64,000 nt of DNA from Phytohabitans flavus (GTDB taxonomy: Bacteria; Actinomycetota; Actinomycetes; Mycobacteriales; Micromonosporaceae), in NCBI RefSeq assembly GCF_011764545.1, contig NZ_AP022870.1, positions 4,138,001 through 4,202,000 of the forward strand, given 5' to 3'. Positions 18,681-28,389 of this stretch are shown here, one piece after another. A program made the position numbers and the translations under genes. Within the stretch, counting starts at the first letter, position 1. Each line of letters begins with the position of its first letter. The notes below the pieces were generated by a model. The model had not been told where the DNA came from and searched no databases. It worked only from the letters and a program-made list of their open reading frames with translations.

Positions 18681-20919
18681 TCGCCGACCTGTTGATGGGC
18701 GCGCGGCTGGCGTTCGCCGGCGGCCGCGACGGATGGACGCGGGCGGTCCTCACCGCACTCGGCGTGGGTATCGGCGTCGCGATGCTGCTACTCGCCGCCG
18801 CGGTGCCCGGCGCGCTCGACGCGCGGCAGGCGCGCGGCGACGCCCGCGACCCCGGGGCGCGCCGGAGCTTGCCGCAGGCCCGGCGACGCTGCTGATCGGC
18901 TCGGTGGAGACCCAGTTCCGCGGGGCACCGGTGCGCGGCCGGCTTGTACGCCCGGAAGGCCCGCGGGCTCCGGCGCCGCCCGGTGTCGAGGCGCTGCCCC
19001 GCGCCGGCGAGGTGGTCGTCTCCCCCGCGCTGCGGGACGTGCTGGAGTCCGGCGACGGCCCGCTCTTCGCGCCCCGGCTGGGCGGCGCCCGCGTGGTGGG
19101 CACGATCGCCGACGAGGGGCTGGCCGGCCCGGGCGAGCTCGCCTACTACCTGGGCAGCGACACGCTGAGCGAGGACCAGGCGAGCCGCGCCGACGGGTTT
19201 GGTCTGGGCGCGCCGACCGAGGGCTTCGGGCCGGTGCTCATGTTCCTCATCGTGATCATCTTCGTGGTGCTCCTGCTGCCCATCGCGGTCTTCCTCGGCG
19301 CGGCCGTGCGCTTCGGCGGCGAGCGCCGCGACCGGCGGATGGCCGCCTTCCGCCTGGTGGGCGCCGACCGACGGATGACCCGGCGAATCGCGGCCGGTGA
19401 GGCGGCCGCGGCCGCGCTGCTCGGCGTCGCGGTCGGCGGGGTGCTCTTCGCGCTCGGCCGCCAGCTCGTGCCGCTCTTCACGCTCTTCAACCTCAGCGTC
19501 TTCGCCGCGGACGTCCGCCCCGGTCTCACCGCCGCGCTCGTCATCACGCTCGCGGTACCCACCCTCGCGGTCGCGGTGAGCATGATCGCGCTGCGCGGCG
19601 TCGTGGTCGAGCCGCTGGGCGTGGTCCGCCGCGCCGCCGACACCCGCCGCCGGCTGTGGTGGCGCCTGATCCTGCCGCTGCTCGGCCTCGCGCTGCTGTT
19701 CCCCCTCTTCGGCGACATCCGCGACACCGCCGGCTACAGCCAGTACCAGATCGCGGCCGGCGCCACGCTGCTGCTGATCGGCGCGGTCACCCTCCTGCCG
19801 TGGCTGATCGACCTGGTGGTACGGCGGATGCGCGGCGGCGCCGTCCCCTGGCAGCTCGCCGTCCGCCGCCTCCAGGTGGACAGCGCCACGTCCGCCCGCC
19901 TCGTCAACGGCATCGCGGTGGCGGTCGCGGGCACGATCGGGCTGCAGATGCTCTTCGCCGGGGTGCAGACCGAGTACCGCCGCGACACCGGCGCGGACCT
20001 GAGCCGCGCGCAGGCGTGGGTGCAGCTGTCGACCCGGGACGGCACGGACGTCCTGGCGCGGCTGGCCGCCTCCGCCGGCATCGAGAAGGTCACCGGTACC
20101 GTCCAGGCGGGCGCGTTCCCGGTCGGCAAGCAGGACCAGACCGTCGAGGTCTACATCGGAGACTGCGCCGCCCTCGCCGAGCTGGCCTATGTGGACGACT
20201 GCGCGGACGGCGACGTCTTCGTGAGCAACGGCGACGTGGCAAGCGGCGACCGCCTGTCCTTCGGCTCGAACGATCGACAGTGGACGGTGCCCGCTGACGC
20301 AAAGCGCGTAGAGGCGCGTCCGGACGCGGTCGGCTGGGCCCGCCGCGGGGTGCTCGCCACGCCCACCGCGCTCGACGCCAGCCGCCTCGGCACGCTGGTC
20401 ATCAACGCGTACATCCAGACCGACCGCACCGACCCGGACGCCATCGAACACGTCCGCAACGCGGCCGCCACCATCAACCCGCTCGCGTACGTGAACACGA
20501 TCTCCACCACCGAGGAGGCGCGCCGCTTCACCAACCTCCGCCGCGGCCTCTACGCCGGCGCGGTGGTCACCCTCCTGCTGGTCGGCGCGAGCCTGCTCGT
20601 GGGTGTGCTGGAGCACCTGCGCGAGCGCCGCCGCCTCCTGGCCATGCTCATCGCGGTGGGCACCCGCCGCGGCACGCTCGCCTGGTCGGTGGTCTGGCAG
20701 ACGGTGGTACCGGTGGTGCTCGGCCTGGCGCTGGCCGTCGTGTTCGGGCTGGCGCTGGGCGCGGTGCTGCTGCGCATGGTCGGCGTGACGATCTCCATCA
20801 GCTGGCCGGTGGTCGGCGTGTCGGTGGGGCTGGCGGCGGCGGTGATGGCGGTGGTCACGCTGCTCAGCCTGCCTCCGCTGTGGCGCCTCATGCGCCCCGA
20901 CGGCCTCCGCACCGAGTAG
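18677..20919 (+). CDS. FtsX-like ABC transporter permease (one-base frameshift at 18851-18857)
   Basis: Repaired length is 747 residues. The GTG at 18677 overlaps the ATPase stop. The first 58 residues (DLLMGARLAFAGGRDGWTRA, LGVGIGVAMLLLAAA) are in one frame. One base is missing in CCCGGGG, after which GAPELAAGPATLLIGSVETQ continues to the stop. The layout is helix, extracytoplasmic domain, four-helix FtsX domain, second extracytoplasmic domain, then a last FtsX domain ending RLMRPDGLRTE. With its ATPase it likely exports a lipid or antimicrobial compound, or drives mechanotransmission. The cargo is unknown. Confidence 0.88.
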
Positions 20920-20938
20920 AGGTCGGGGCCCCGCACCG

Positions 20939-21373
20939 CTACAGCGAGTAAGCCCAGACAAGCACGGGCGGTTCGTTGTGCGGCGCGGGGTCGTCGGCGG
21001 TGAGGTCGATCTCCGCCGGTACGGATGCCTTCGGATCGCGCAAGAGGTACGCGGCCACGATCGAGGCCAGGTCGGCCGTCAGGCGATACTCCGTACCGAA
21101 AGGGAGGTCGGCCGCCGGGCGGGAGGTGATCCCGCAGCGGAGTTGGCCGGCGCGGTCGTCGTGCCAGACGTAGAAGACCGCCGGGCCGGCCACTCGGGTA
21201 CACAGCGTCGCGACCGTCGCATGGAAGGCGGCGACGACCTCGGACGCCGTCAGCATCGCGCGCTCGACCGACGGCGCCTCGATCCAGTAGGTGTTTCGGG
21301 CCTCGGCGTGGGCGTCACCGGGCGCGAGCGTCACCTCGTGGGTGGCGATGTCCGCGATGGCTTCCAGCAGCAC
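20939..21373 (-). CDS. Conserved hypothetical protein
   Basis: 144 residues from a GTG start. Soluble, with no signal sequence or membrane helix. The fold class is unclear: VFYVWHDDRAGQLRCGITSR and PPVLVWAYSL suggest a small mixed alpha/beta domain. It starts 6 bases after the OsmC stop, so the two are almost certainly one transcript. No function is assigned. Confidence 0.65.
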   Translation of the reverse strand: MLLEAIADIATHEVTLAPGDAHAEARNTYWIEAPSVERAMLTASEVVAAFHATVATLCTRVAGPAVFYVWHDDRAGQLRCGITSRPAADLPFGTEYRLTADLASIVAAYLLRDPKASVPAEIDLTADDPAPHNEPPVLVWAYSL

Positions 21374-21379
21374 AGCCGG

Positions 21380-21862
21380 TTACGCCGCCGCCTCGGGGTG
21401 GACTTCGGGCTCGTGCCGCACCGGAAAGTTGACCGAGCTGGCGATGAAGCAGTCGCGGTGGGCGTTCTCGTGCAGGCGTACCGCCGCGTCGACCATGTCG
21501 GGCGACGCGACCGTGACCCGCGGGCGGAGGACGACCCCGGTGAAGTGGCCGCCGTTGCCCTCCTGATCCATCGTGCCCAGCGCGCTGTCGGTGTAGCCGG
21601 TGACGACGACGCCGGCCACCGCGCAGTGGTGCAGGTACGAGAGCATGTGGCACTCGGAAAGCGCGGCGACGAGAAACAGCTCGGGGTTCCAGCGGGTCTT
21701 GTCGCCGCGGAACGCCGGATCGGAGCTGCCCGCGATCCCCGGGCGGCCCTCGGTCTCCACGTCGTGGTCGCGGGTGTAGTCGCGGTACCCGCTGGTGCCG
21801 GTGCCACGGTTGCCGGTCCAGTGGACCGCCACCTCATACGTGTGCGTACGTCCCAGTCCCAT
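21380..21862 (-). CDS. OsmC-family protein
   Basis: 160 residues from ATG 21862 (MGLGRTHTYEVAVHWTG). The OsmC/Ohr fold is shown by TRWNPELFLVAALSECHMLS, with a conserved reactive cysteine in SECH, and by VVLRPRVTVASPDMVDAA. OsmC proteins reduce organic hydroperoxides at a pair of cysteines. The second cysteine here would be in RDCFIASSV. It is divergent from the serine hydrolase at 21950. Confidence 0.85.
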   Translation of the reverse strand: MGLGRTHTYEVAVHWTGNRGTGTSGYRDYTRDHDVETEGRPGIAGSSDPAFRGDKTRWNPELFLVAALSECHMLSYLHHCAVAGVVVTGYTDSALGTMDQEGNGGHFTGVVLRPRVTVASPDMVDAAVRLHENAHRDCFIASSVNFPVRHEPEVHPEAAA

Positions 21863-21949
21863 GGCGCAGATCGTAGGGCCCGCGTCAGCATGCGCAGCTC
21901 GGGCGTCTGAGGCGCGGCGGGCGGCACCCCGCCGGTACGGTAGGCGGCG

Positions 21950-22987
21950 ATGGACGATCCCCTCGATCTCGTCCGCCGGTGGGGTGCCACGGCCCAGCTG
22001 TGCGTGATCAAGGACGGGCGGGTCGTCATCGACGAGGCGGTCGGCTGCGCGCCGGACGCACTCTTCTGGATCTTCTCGACTAGCAAGCCGTATGTGGCGC
22101 TGCTCGTGCACCTGCTCGCCGAGCGGGGCGCGCTGTCGCTCGACGAGCCGGTGGCCGCCTACTGGCCGGAGTTCGGCGAGCGGGGCAAGGGCGGCATCAC
22201 CGTGCGGCAGGTGCTCCAGCACCGGGCCGGCCTGCCGGTCGCGCGGAGTGTGGTCGGGGACGCGCTCGCGATGACCGACTGGCGCCGCTCGGTCCGCGCG
22301 CTCGAAGCGGCCCGCCCTCGGTACGCACCCGGGGACGTGCCCGCGTACCACCTGCTCAGCTACGGGTTCCTGCTCGGCGAGGTGGCCCGCCGGGTGGGTG
22401 GTGCGCCGGTCGACGCGCTGCTGCGCACCGAGCTGCTCGACCCGCTCGGGCTCGGCGACACCCACCTCGGGCTGCCCGACCGGCTGTGGAGCCGCCGCGT
22501 ACCGGTACGCGGGGTGAGCGGCGCGCGGGTCAGCGCCGCGTACTTCAACCGCCGTACCACCCGCCGGGCCGTCGTGCCCGCGGCCGGGGTCTCGGCCACC
22601 GCCCGGGACGTGGCCCGCTTCTATCAGATGCTCCTCGACGGCGGCACGCTCGACGGGGTGCGGGTGCTCGCGCCCGGGACCATCGAGGCCGCCCGCCGCC
22701 CGTCCAGCGAGGGTGAGGTCGACCGCTTCCTGCGCCTGCGGATCCGCTGGTCACAGGGCTTCCAGCTGGGCGGGCCGGCGGACGAGCCGGCGAGCAGCCG
22801 GCCGATGGGGCGCGGCAGCAGCCCGCTCACCTTCGGCCACAACGGCAGCAACTGCTGCCTGGCCTGGGCCGACCCGACCCGGCGGATCGCCTTCGCGTAC
22901 CTGACAAACCTGCTCCTGCCCGGCCACGACGGCGCGCGCCACCAGGCGGCGGTGAGCGACGCGGTGCTATCGGCCGTCGAAGGTTAG
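21950..22987 (+). CDS. Serine hydrolase of the beta-lactamase/penicillin-binding superfamily
   Basis: 345 residues. The class C catalytic Ser-x-x-Lys is S43-T-S-K46 in WIFSTSKPYVALLVHLLAER. The tyrosine motif lies around YHLLSYGFLLGE, and HNGSN replaces the KTG strand. There is no signal peptide, so it is probably a cytoplasmic esterase (EstB-like) rather than a cell-wall enzyme. Its last 21 bases overlap the convergent LysR gene. Confidence 0.85.
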   Translation: MDDPLDLVRRWGATAQLCVIKDGRVVIDEAVGCAPDALFWIFSTSKPYVALLVHLLAERGALSLDEPVAAYWPEFGERGKGGITVRQVLQHRAGLPVARSVVGDALAMTDWRRSVRALEAARPRYAPGDVPAYHLLSYGFLLGEVARRVGGAPVDALLRTELLDPLGLGDTHLGLPDRLWSRRVPVRGVSGARVSAAYFNRRTTRRAVVPAAGVSATARDVARFYQMLLDGGTLDGVRVLAPGTIEAARRPSSEGEVDRFLRLRIRWSQGFQLGGPADEPASSRPMGRGSSPLTFGHNGSNCCLAWADPTRRIAFAYLTNLLLPGHDGARHQAAVSDAVLSAVEG

Positions 22988-23887
22988 GCCTGCGGCGGTG
23001 GCGTGTAGGGCGTCGACCACCAGGCGGGCGGCCGGGCTCGGCTCGTAGCGGCCGCGCCGGTGCACAAGCTCCAGCCGCCGCGCGCCGGCCGCCGGCACCG
23101 GGAGGGCGCGCACGCCGGGCTGGTCGGCGGGGAGGGCGAGGGCCGGCACGACGCCCGCGGCCAGGCCCGCCGCGACGATCGCGAGCACGGCCGGAAACTC
23201 CAGGCACTCGTGCGGCCGGTCCAGCACCGCGCCGTGGCGGGCGGCCAGCCGGTCGAGCGCGCGGCGCATCGCCGAGCCGGGCGGGCCGTCCACCCAGGGC
23301 CGCGACAGCAGCGCGTCGATGCCCGCGACCGGGCCCCAGGCGGCCGGGACGACCACGCGGTACGGCTCGTCGAGCAGCCGCGTGATCCGAAGCCCGGCCG
23401 GGTCGCGCCCCGGGTCGGCGCCGGCCGGATCGCCCTCGCCGACGAACAGGTCCAACTCCCCCGCACGCAGCGCCTGCCGGCCGGGCTCGAGTTGGCGCAC
23501 GTGTACCCGTACCCCCGGAGCTGTCGTGGCCACCGCGGCGGCCGCCGGCGCGACGAGGTGCCGGACCGCCGTGGGGATCGCGCCCACCGTGACCGGGCCG
23601 CTCACCTGGCCGGTCAGCGCGGCGAGATCGCGCTCGGCGGCGGCCAGCACCTCGGCGAGCCGGCCGGCGTGGCCGGCGAGCAGGCGGCCCGCGGCGGTGA
23701 GCCCGACCGAGCGGCGGCCGCCCAGCCGGGAACGGTCGAGCAGCGTCACGCCGGTCTCCGCCTCCAGGCGGGCGATGTGCTGCGACACGGCCGAGGGCGT
23801 GAGGTGCAGGACGGACGCGGCGGCCAGGACGCCGCCGGCGTCGGCCACCGCCCGGAGGACGGCCAGCCGTCGCGGGTCGATCGGCAT
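22967..23887 (-). CDS. LysR-family transcriptional regulator
   Basis: 306 residues. The N-terminal winged helix (RRLAVLRAVADAGGVLAAAS, LTPSAVSQHIARLEAETGV) is followed by a periplasmic-binding-like effector domain (GPVTVGAIPTAVRHLVAPAA, DLFVGEGDPAG). It is divergent from the small membrane protein at 23960, which by LysR convention is a candidate target. Confidence 0.9.
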   Translation of the reverse strand: MPIDPRRLAVLRAVADAGGVLAAASVLHLTPSAVSQHIARLEAETGVTLLDRSRLGGRRSVGLTAAGRLLAGHAGRLAEVLAAAERDLAALTGQVSGPVTVGAIPTAVRHLVAPAAAAVATTAPGVRVHVRQLEPGRQALRAGELDLFVGEGDPAGADPGRDPAGLRITRLLDEPYRVVVPAAWGPVAGIDALLSRPWVDGPPGSAMRRALDRLAARHGAVLDRPHECLEFPAVLAIVAAGLAAGVVPALALPADQPGVRALPVPAAGARRLELVHRRGRYEPSPAARLVVDALHATAAGLTFDGR

Positions 23888-23959
23888 TCGGTCACGCTAC
23901 ACGCGGCATCAAGAGATATTCGATACCGCTGAACACCGCCCGCGGGTCACGATCCACCC

Positions 23960-24226
23960 ATGGGCTTGCTCACCGAGGTCGCCGGGTGGGGCGGGGCCGG
24001 CTGCCTCCTGCTCGCGTACGCGCTGCTCTCCGCCGGCCGGCTCGCCTCCGGCGTGACGTTCCAGCTGCTCAACACCGCCGGCGCGGCCGGACTGCTGGTC
24101 AACGGCGCGGCGCACGGGGCGTGGCCCTCCGCCGCGCTGAACCTCGTGTGGCTCGCGGTCGGCGTGGCCGCGTTCCGCACCGCTGTGCGCAAGCCGCCCC
24201 GGCAGGAGCCGCCTGTGCCAGGATGA
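23960..24226 (+). CDS. Small membrane protein, CBU_0592-like
   Basis: 88 residues with three hydrophobic segments (GAGCLLLAYALLSAGRLA, TFQLLNTAGAAGLLVNGAA, AALNLVWLAVGVAAF). The arrangement matches small integral proteins annotated CBU_0592-like, whose function is unknown. It ends 4 bases before the AraC gene frame begins, so the two are probably co-transcribed. Confidence 0.75.
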   Translation: MGLLTEVAGWGGAGCLLLAYALLSAGRLASGVTFQLLNTAGAAGLLVNGAAHGAWPSAALNLVWLAVGVAAFRTAVRKPPRQEPPVPG

Positions 24227-24230
24227 CCTG

Positions 24231-24716
24231 GTGGGGGCGATGATCGCGCTGCCCCAGCTGCGGCTGCTGCGCATGGCGAAGGACGCGATGGACCGCGACT
24301 GGTCCAGCCCGATCGACCTGGACGCGGTGGCCGCGCACGCCGGCTACTCGCGCTACCACTTCGTGCGCCTGTTCCGCGCCGCGTACGGCGAGACGCCCGG
24401 CCAGTACCTCAGCCGCCGCCGCATCGAGCGGGCTCAGGAGCTGCTGCGCTCGGCCAACCTCACGGTGACCGAGGTGTGCATGCTCGTCGGCTTTACGAGC
24501 CTGGGCACGTTCTGTACGCGGTTCAAGCAGATCGTCGGGGTGACGCCGACCGAGTTCCGGCGGAAGGCCCGCGTGGGCGCTCCCGCCCCGATACCCGGAT
24601 GTTTCGTGATGTTCTGGGCCGGCGGCTTCCAGCCACCGCCGCGCGGCGGCCAGGTGGACGCGCCGCAAGAATCGAGAAGCCCAGCGGCGGCGGACACCCC
24701 TAGCGTCGAGCGGTGA
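24231..24716 (+). CDS. AraC-family regulator (DNA-binding domain plus short tail)
   Basis: 161 residues. A GTG at 24231 (AGGA upstream) or the ATG at 24240 (GGTGGGGG upstream) could start it. Only the double helix-turn-helix is present: IDLDAVAAHAGYSRYHFVRL, SRRRIERAQELLRSANLTV and GFTSLGTFCTRFKQIVGVTP. There is no sensor domain. The roughly 50-residue tail (APAPIPGCFVMFWAGGFQPP) is conserved in AraC proteins next to VOC genes, as here. Confidence 0.85.
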   Translation: MGAMIALPQLRLLRMAKDAMDRDWSSPIDLDAVAAHAGYSRYHFVRLFRAAYGETPGQYLSRRRIERAQELLRSANLTVTEVCMLVGFTSLGTFCTRFKQIVGVTPTEFRRKARVGAPAPIPGCFVMFWAGGFQPPPRGGQVDAPQESRSPAAADTPSVER

Positions 24717-24743
24717 CCAGGCAAAACGACTGAGGAGCAGACC

Positions 24744-25184
24744 ATGATCACAGGACTCGGCATAGCCACCGTGTGGGTGCTCGACCAGGACTCCGCCAAG
24801 GCGTTCTTCGTCGAGAAGCTCGGCCTCGAGGAGCGCATGGACATGACGCTCGGCGAGGGTGGCATGCGCTGGGTGACGGTGGGCGCCAAGGACCAGCCGG
24901 AGCTACAGCTCACGCTCATGGTGCCCGGCCCGCCGTCGCTCGACCCGGAGTCCGCCGAGCACCTCAAGGCGCTGATCGCCAAGGGCGTGCTGGGCGCCGG
25001 CGCGTTCACGACCGACGACTGCCACGCCGACCACAAGGCGCTGGTGGAGCGGGGCGTGTCGTTCGTGCAGGAGCCGCAGGAGCGGCCGTACGGGATCGAG
25101 GCGATCTTCCGGGACGACTCCGGCAACTGGTACAGCCTCACCCAGCCGCGCTCCGGCCTCGACGAGAGCAGGCCCTGGGGCTGA
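24744..25184 (+). CDS. VOC (glyoxalase/dioxygenase fold) family protein
   Basis: 146 residues. The ATG follows GAGGAG at ideal spacing. Paired beta-alpha-beta-beta-beta modules are seen as VWVLDQDSAKAFFVEKLGLE and HADHKALVERGVSFVQEPQE, closing with AIFRDDSGNWYSLTQP, where the final Asp/Glu-type metal ligand is not obvious. Co-directional with the AraC gene 27 bases upstream, which likely controls it. The substrate is unknown. Confidence 0.85.
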   Translation: MITGLGIATVWVLDQDSAKAFFVEKLGLEERMDMTLGEGGMRWVTVGAKDQPELQLTLMVPGPPSLDPESAEHLKALIAKGVLGAGAFTTDDCHADHKALVERGVSFVQEPQERPYGIEAIFRDDSGNWYSLTQPRSGLDESRPWG

Positions 25185-25229
25185 GTGAGGTCGCGCCCGG
25201 CGTCCTCGGTGGACGCCGGGCTCGCTCAC
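25185..25229. terminator. Bidirectional terminator-like hairpin
   Basis: Perfect 11-bp stem GCCCGGCGTCC / GGACGCCGGGC with a 5-base loop (25195-25221), lengthened by an outer GTGAG/CTCAC pair. It lies exactly in the gap between two convergent genes and would serve both. Confidence 0.7.
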
Positions 25230-25241
25230 GCGGTGGAAGGC

Positions 25242-26969
25242 TCAGCCGCCGGTCGGACGGAGCGAGATGCCCTTGAGGAACGCCTCGCCGATCTGGGCCG
25301 GGTCCGCGGCGATCAGCACGCCGCCGCCGGTGGTACGGGTGATCTGGTCGAGCGCGCCCCGGTTCACCTTGTCGCCGAGGCCCAGGATGATCACCTGGAT
25401 CGGCCGCTTCGGGTCCTTGAGCTCCTCCAGCCGGTTGAGCAGCGCGGGCAGCGAGAGGCCGCCCTCCGGGTCGTCGTTGCCGATGCCGTCGGTGAGGATC
25501 AGCACGGAGTTGACCCGGCCGGCCTGCCACCCGTCCTGCACCGTCTCGTACGCGGCGGCGAGCGTGTCGTACAGCCCGGTGTCGCCGTTCTCCTTCGGCT
25601 GGATCTTGCCGATCGCCTCGAGCAGCTGGGCGCGCGTGCTGGCGAGCGGGCCGATCGGCGCGATCTCCCGCCAGTCCTTGCCGCCACCCAGGTTTGTGGA
25701 GAAGACCCAGGCGCCGACCGCCCAGTCGTCGCCGAAGAGGCCCAGACCCCGTCGGGCGGCCTCCTTGGTGACGTCCATACGGCTGGCCCCGCCGGCGCTC
25801 GGCACCGGGCCGCGCATCGTGCCGGAGATGTCGAAGACGGCGAGCATCCGGGCCGGCGCGGTCACCGTCGTCCAGCTGGAGAGCGCGCGGTCGACCGCGG
25901 TCGTGTCGGGCGCACCGCCCTTGCCCGCGGCGTCCGGCGCACCGGCCTTCGCGGGACCCCCACTGGGCACCGAGAAGCCGGCGCCGCCCGAGCCGTCCGG
26001 GCCGCGCAGGCCGAGCGCGCCGAGGCGGTCGCGGAACCCGGCCGCGTCGAGCGCCTTGTGCAGCGAGTCCGCCGCCGCGGTCTTGTCCGGGTCGGTGCCG
26101 GGCATCACCGCGTACGGGTAGTCGAGCGGCAGCGGCGCCGGGTCCAGGTAGATCGCGGCCAGCGGTACCGGCGGCTTCTTCGCGTTGTACCGGATGATGT
26201 CCTCTTCGGACAGTGCCGCGACGCTGAGGCCGGAGGTCAGGGACGCCTGGTCGGTCGCCTGCGGAAACTTCGCGGTCAGGTCGTCGCGTACCGCCGACCG
26301 GCCGGAGGCGAGCGCGCGGAGGGCCGCGGTCTGCGTCTGCTGCGCGTTGCCGCCGGCCTGCCCCGCGGCCGCCGCGAGCGAGAGGAGGCCGGCCATGCCC
26401 GCGGCGTCGCGGGTCGGCTCGACGATGCCGGCGCGCAGGCCGCTGCCGGTCAGGATCTGCTGGAGCAGAGCGGGCAGGGTGGGGTTCTTGTCGGGCCAGC
26501 CGACACTCTTCGCGATCGGCTCCGGCATCGCCAGCACGACCGGGCTGAGCGCGATGGACCTGCCGTCGGTCGGCGTGAACCCGGGCGCGGCGGCCCGGAG
26601 GCGGTGCAGCCAGAGGGAGGAGTCGGCGATCCAGACGTCCGGGATCGTGGTGCTGCCGCTCGCCCCGCCGACCCCGGTCAGCGCCACACCGTGCTTGGCG
26701 GCGAGCGCCGCGGCCAGGTCGACCGGGTTCGCCTCGGCCACGTCGACGCCGACGCACACCCCGTTGGCGCTGGCGCCGTCGGCCACCCAGGCGTCGGCGG
26801 CCCCGCGTACCTCGTCGACGATCTCGGGCGGCGCGGCGACGGCCAGCTTCACCTGCCCGCTGCATTTGTCGCCGGAAAGCTCCCGGTATCCGAAGTAGGA
26901 TCCACCCACGACGACGATGAGCGCCACCGCCGCCGCGATGGCGCCCGCCGCGGGGATACGTTCACGCAT
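25242..26969 (-). CDS. Membrane-anchored protein with solute-binding and von Willebrand A domains
   Basis: About 575 residues from ATG 26969; an in-frame ATG at 26996 would add nine. One N-terminal helix (IAAAVALIVVVGGSYFGYR) anchors it outside the cell. Residues about 45-330 resemble an extracellular solute-binding domain (VWIADSSLWLHRLRAAAPGF). The C-terminal VWA domain starts MLAVFDISGTMRG, a DxSGT variant of the DxSxS metal-ion site, with later TDGIGNDDP. The same two-domain design is common in actinomycetes, but its function is not established. Confidence 0.8.
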   Translation of the reverse strand: MRERIPAAGAIAAAVALIVVVGGSYFGYRELSGDKCSGQVKLAVAAPPEIVDEVRGAADAWVADGASANGVCVGVDVAEANPVDLAAALAAKHGVALTGVGGASGSTTIPDVWIADSSLWLHRLRAAAPGFTPTDGRSIALSPVVLAMPEPIAKSVGWPDKNPTLPALLQQILTGSGLRAGIVEPTRDAAGMAGLLSLAAAAGQAGGNAQQTQTAALRALASGRSAVRDDLTAKFPQATDQASLTSGLSVAALSEEDIIRYNAKKPPVPLAAIYLDPAPLPLDYPYAVMPGTDPDKTAAADSLHKALDAAGFRDRLGALGLRGPDGSGGAGFSVPSGGPAKAGAPDAAGKGGAPDTTAVDRALSSWTTVTAPARMLAVFDISGTMRGPVPSAGGASRMDVTKEAARRGLGLFGDDWAVGAWVFSTNLGGGKDWREIAPIGPLASTRAQLLEAIGKIQPKENGDTGLYDTLAAAYETVQDGWQAGRVNSVLILTDGIGNDDPEGGLSLPALLNRLEELKDPKRPIQVIILGLGDKVNRGALDQITRTTGGGVLIAADPAQIGEAFLKGISLRPTGG

Positions 26970-27035
26970 ACGATGACGGCCAGGCACGCGCTCCATCCTG
27001 CTGAGCCGAACGGCTGGTTGCCACGTACATTCGGC

Positions 27036-27060
27036 GGAACGTTACCGAGAGGAAAGTTTT
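27036..27060 (+). promoter_or_regulatory. Possible ECF-type promoter
   Basis: GGAAC, 15 bases, then GTTTT, about 23 bases before the DUF1206 start codon. The -35 GGAAC is typical of many ECF sigma promoters. The match is short and unconfirmed. Confidence 0.3.
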
Positions 27061-27082
27061 CACTAAGACTCGGTGACAGCAG

Positions 27083-27973
27083 GTGATCGCCGCACTCCAC
27101 GGTGTACGCGAAGGTTTGAGAAACGGCCACCCCGGTCAATGTCCGGGGCATGTCTCGCTCCCCCTCGCCGTACTCACCCGGGCCGGCTTCATCGGATACG
27201 GCCTCGTGCACCTCCTGTTCGCCTGGCTGATCCTCCAGATCGCGTTCGGCAAGCCGACCGAGGAGGGCGACCAGTCCGGCGCACTCCGCACTCTGGCCGA
27301 GCAACCACTGGGTGAATTCCTCGTCATCGCGGTCGGCATCGGCCTGCTCGCGATGACGCTGTGGCAGGTCTACGAGGCGGTCGCGGGCCACCGGGCCGAC
27401 CGTGGCGCCGAACGCGCCGCGGAACGGGTCGCCTCCGCCGGCCGCGCCGCCGTCTACCTCTACTTCGCCTGGACCGCGCTCAAGGTCTACCAGGCGGCGG
27501 GCTCGTCCAGCGCGGACAAGCAGCAGAAGCTGAGCAGCGACCTCATGCACTCGGCGGGAGGCCGGTGGCTGGTGGCGCTCGCCGGCCTCGCACTCGCCGC
27601 GCTCGGCGCCGGCCTCGTCTGGTACGGGTTCGTCAAGCGCTTCGAGAAGCACCTGCTCACCGGCGCGATGGGCAGGACGGCACGGACCGTCACGCGGCGG
27701 CTGGGCGTGGTCGGCTACGTGGCCAAGGGCGTGGCATACGGCATCGCCGGCATCCTCTTCGCGTCCGCCGCGATCACCTACGACCCGGAGAAGGCCCGCG
27801 GCCTCGACGCCACGCTCCAGGCGCTGCGCGACCAGGCGTACGGCAGTGTGCTGCTCGTGCTGATGGCGCTCGGCATCGCCGCGTACGCCGCGTTCTGCGT
27901 GATCCAGGCGAAGTACCGCAAGGTCGACGCACCGGACGTGACGTCAGCCGTCCGCTCTAAAGTCGCGGCGTGA
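27083..27973 (+). CDS. DUF1206 membrane protein
   Basis: 296 residues from a GTG. Three repeated modules of two transmembrane helices each begin LTRAGFIGYGLVHLLFAW, VASAGRAAVYLYFAWTAL and LGVVGYVAKGVAYGIAGILF. This is the DUF1206 (PF06724) pattern of an internally triplicated membrane protein of unknown function. Its stop overlaps the start of the VOC gene as GTGA, so the pair is translationally coupled. Confidence 0.85.
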   Translation: MIAALHGVREGLRNGHPGQCPGHVSLPLAVLTRAGFIGYGLVHLLFAWLILQIAFGKPTEEGDQSGALRTLAEQPLGEFLVIAVGIGLLAMTLWQVYEAVAGHRADRGAERAAERVASAGRAAVYLYFAWTALKVYQAAGSSSADKQQKLSSDLMHSAGGRWLVALAGLALAALGAGLVWYGFVKRFEKHLLTGAMGRTARTVTRRLGVVGYVAKGVAYGIAGILFASAAITYDPEKARGLDATLQALRDQAYGSVLLVLMALGIAAYAAFCVIQAKYRKVDAPDVTSAVRSKVAA

Positions 27974-28350
27974 CCCCACGGATGGAGATCTCCGGCGTCG
28001 TGCTCGGCGCCCCGGACGCGCGGAGCCTCGCCGCCTTCTACGAACGCCTGCTCGACTGGCACCGCGACCAGGACGAGCCGGACTGGGTCAAGCTTGTCCC
28101 GCCGGGCGGCGGGACCGGCCTGTCGTTCCAGACCGAGACCGGCTACGTCCCGCCGGTGTGGCCGCACGCCCCCGGCGACCAGCAGATGATGGTCCACCTC
28201 GACATCCGCGTCGACGACCAAGCGACGGCCAGCGCCCATGCCGCGGCCAGCGGCGCCAAGCTGGCCGACTTCCAGCCCCAGGACGACGTCCGCGTCCACC
28301 TCGACCCCGCCGGCCACCCCTTCTGCCTCTGGACCGAGCCCGCGCTCTAA
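27970..28350 (+). CDS. VOC family protein
   Basis: 126 residues. VVLGAPDARSLAAFYERLLD, MVHLDIRVDDQATASAHAAA and VHLDPAGHPFCLWTEP form the two halves of a glyoxalase-fold domain. HLD and the terminal Glu are plausible metal ligands. It is fused by a GTGA overlap to the DUF1206 gene. A family-1 repeat follows 40 bases after the stop. Confidence 0.85.
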   Translation: MTPRMEISGVVLGAPDARSLAAFYERLLDWHRDQDEPDWVKLVPPGGGTGLSFQTETGYVPPVWPHAPGDQQMMVHLDIRVDDQATASAHAAASGAKLADFQPQDDVRVHLDPAGHPFCLWTEPAL

Positions 28351-28389
28351 GCCTCCGGCCCCAGAAGATCTGACCCAAGACCCAGACAT

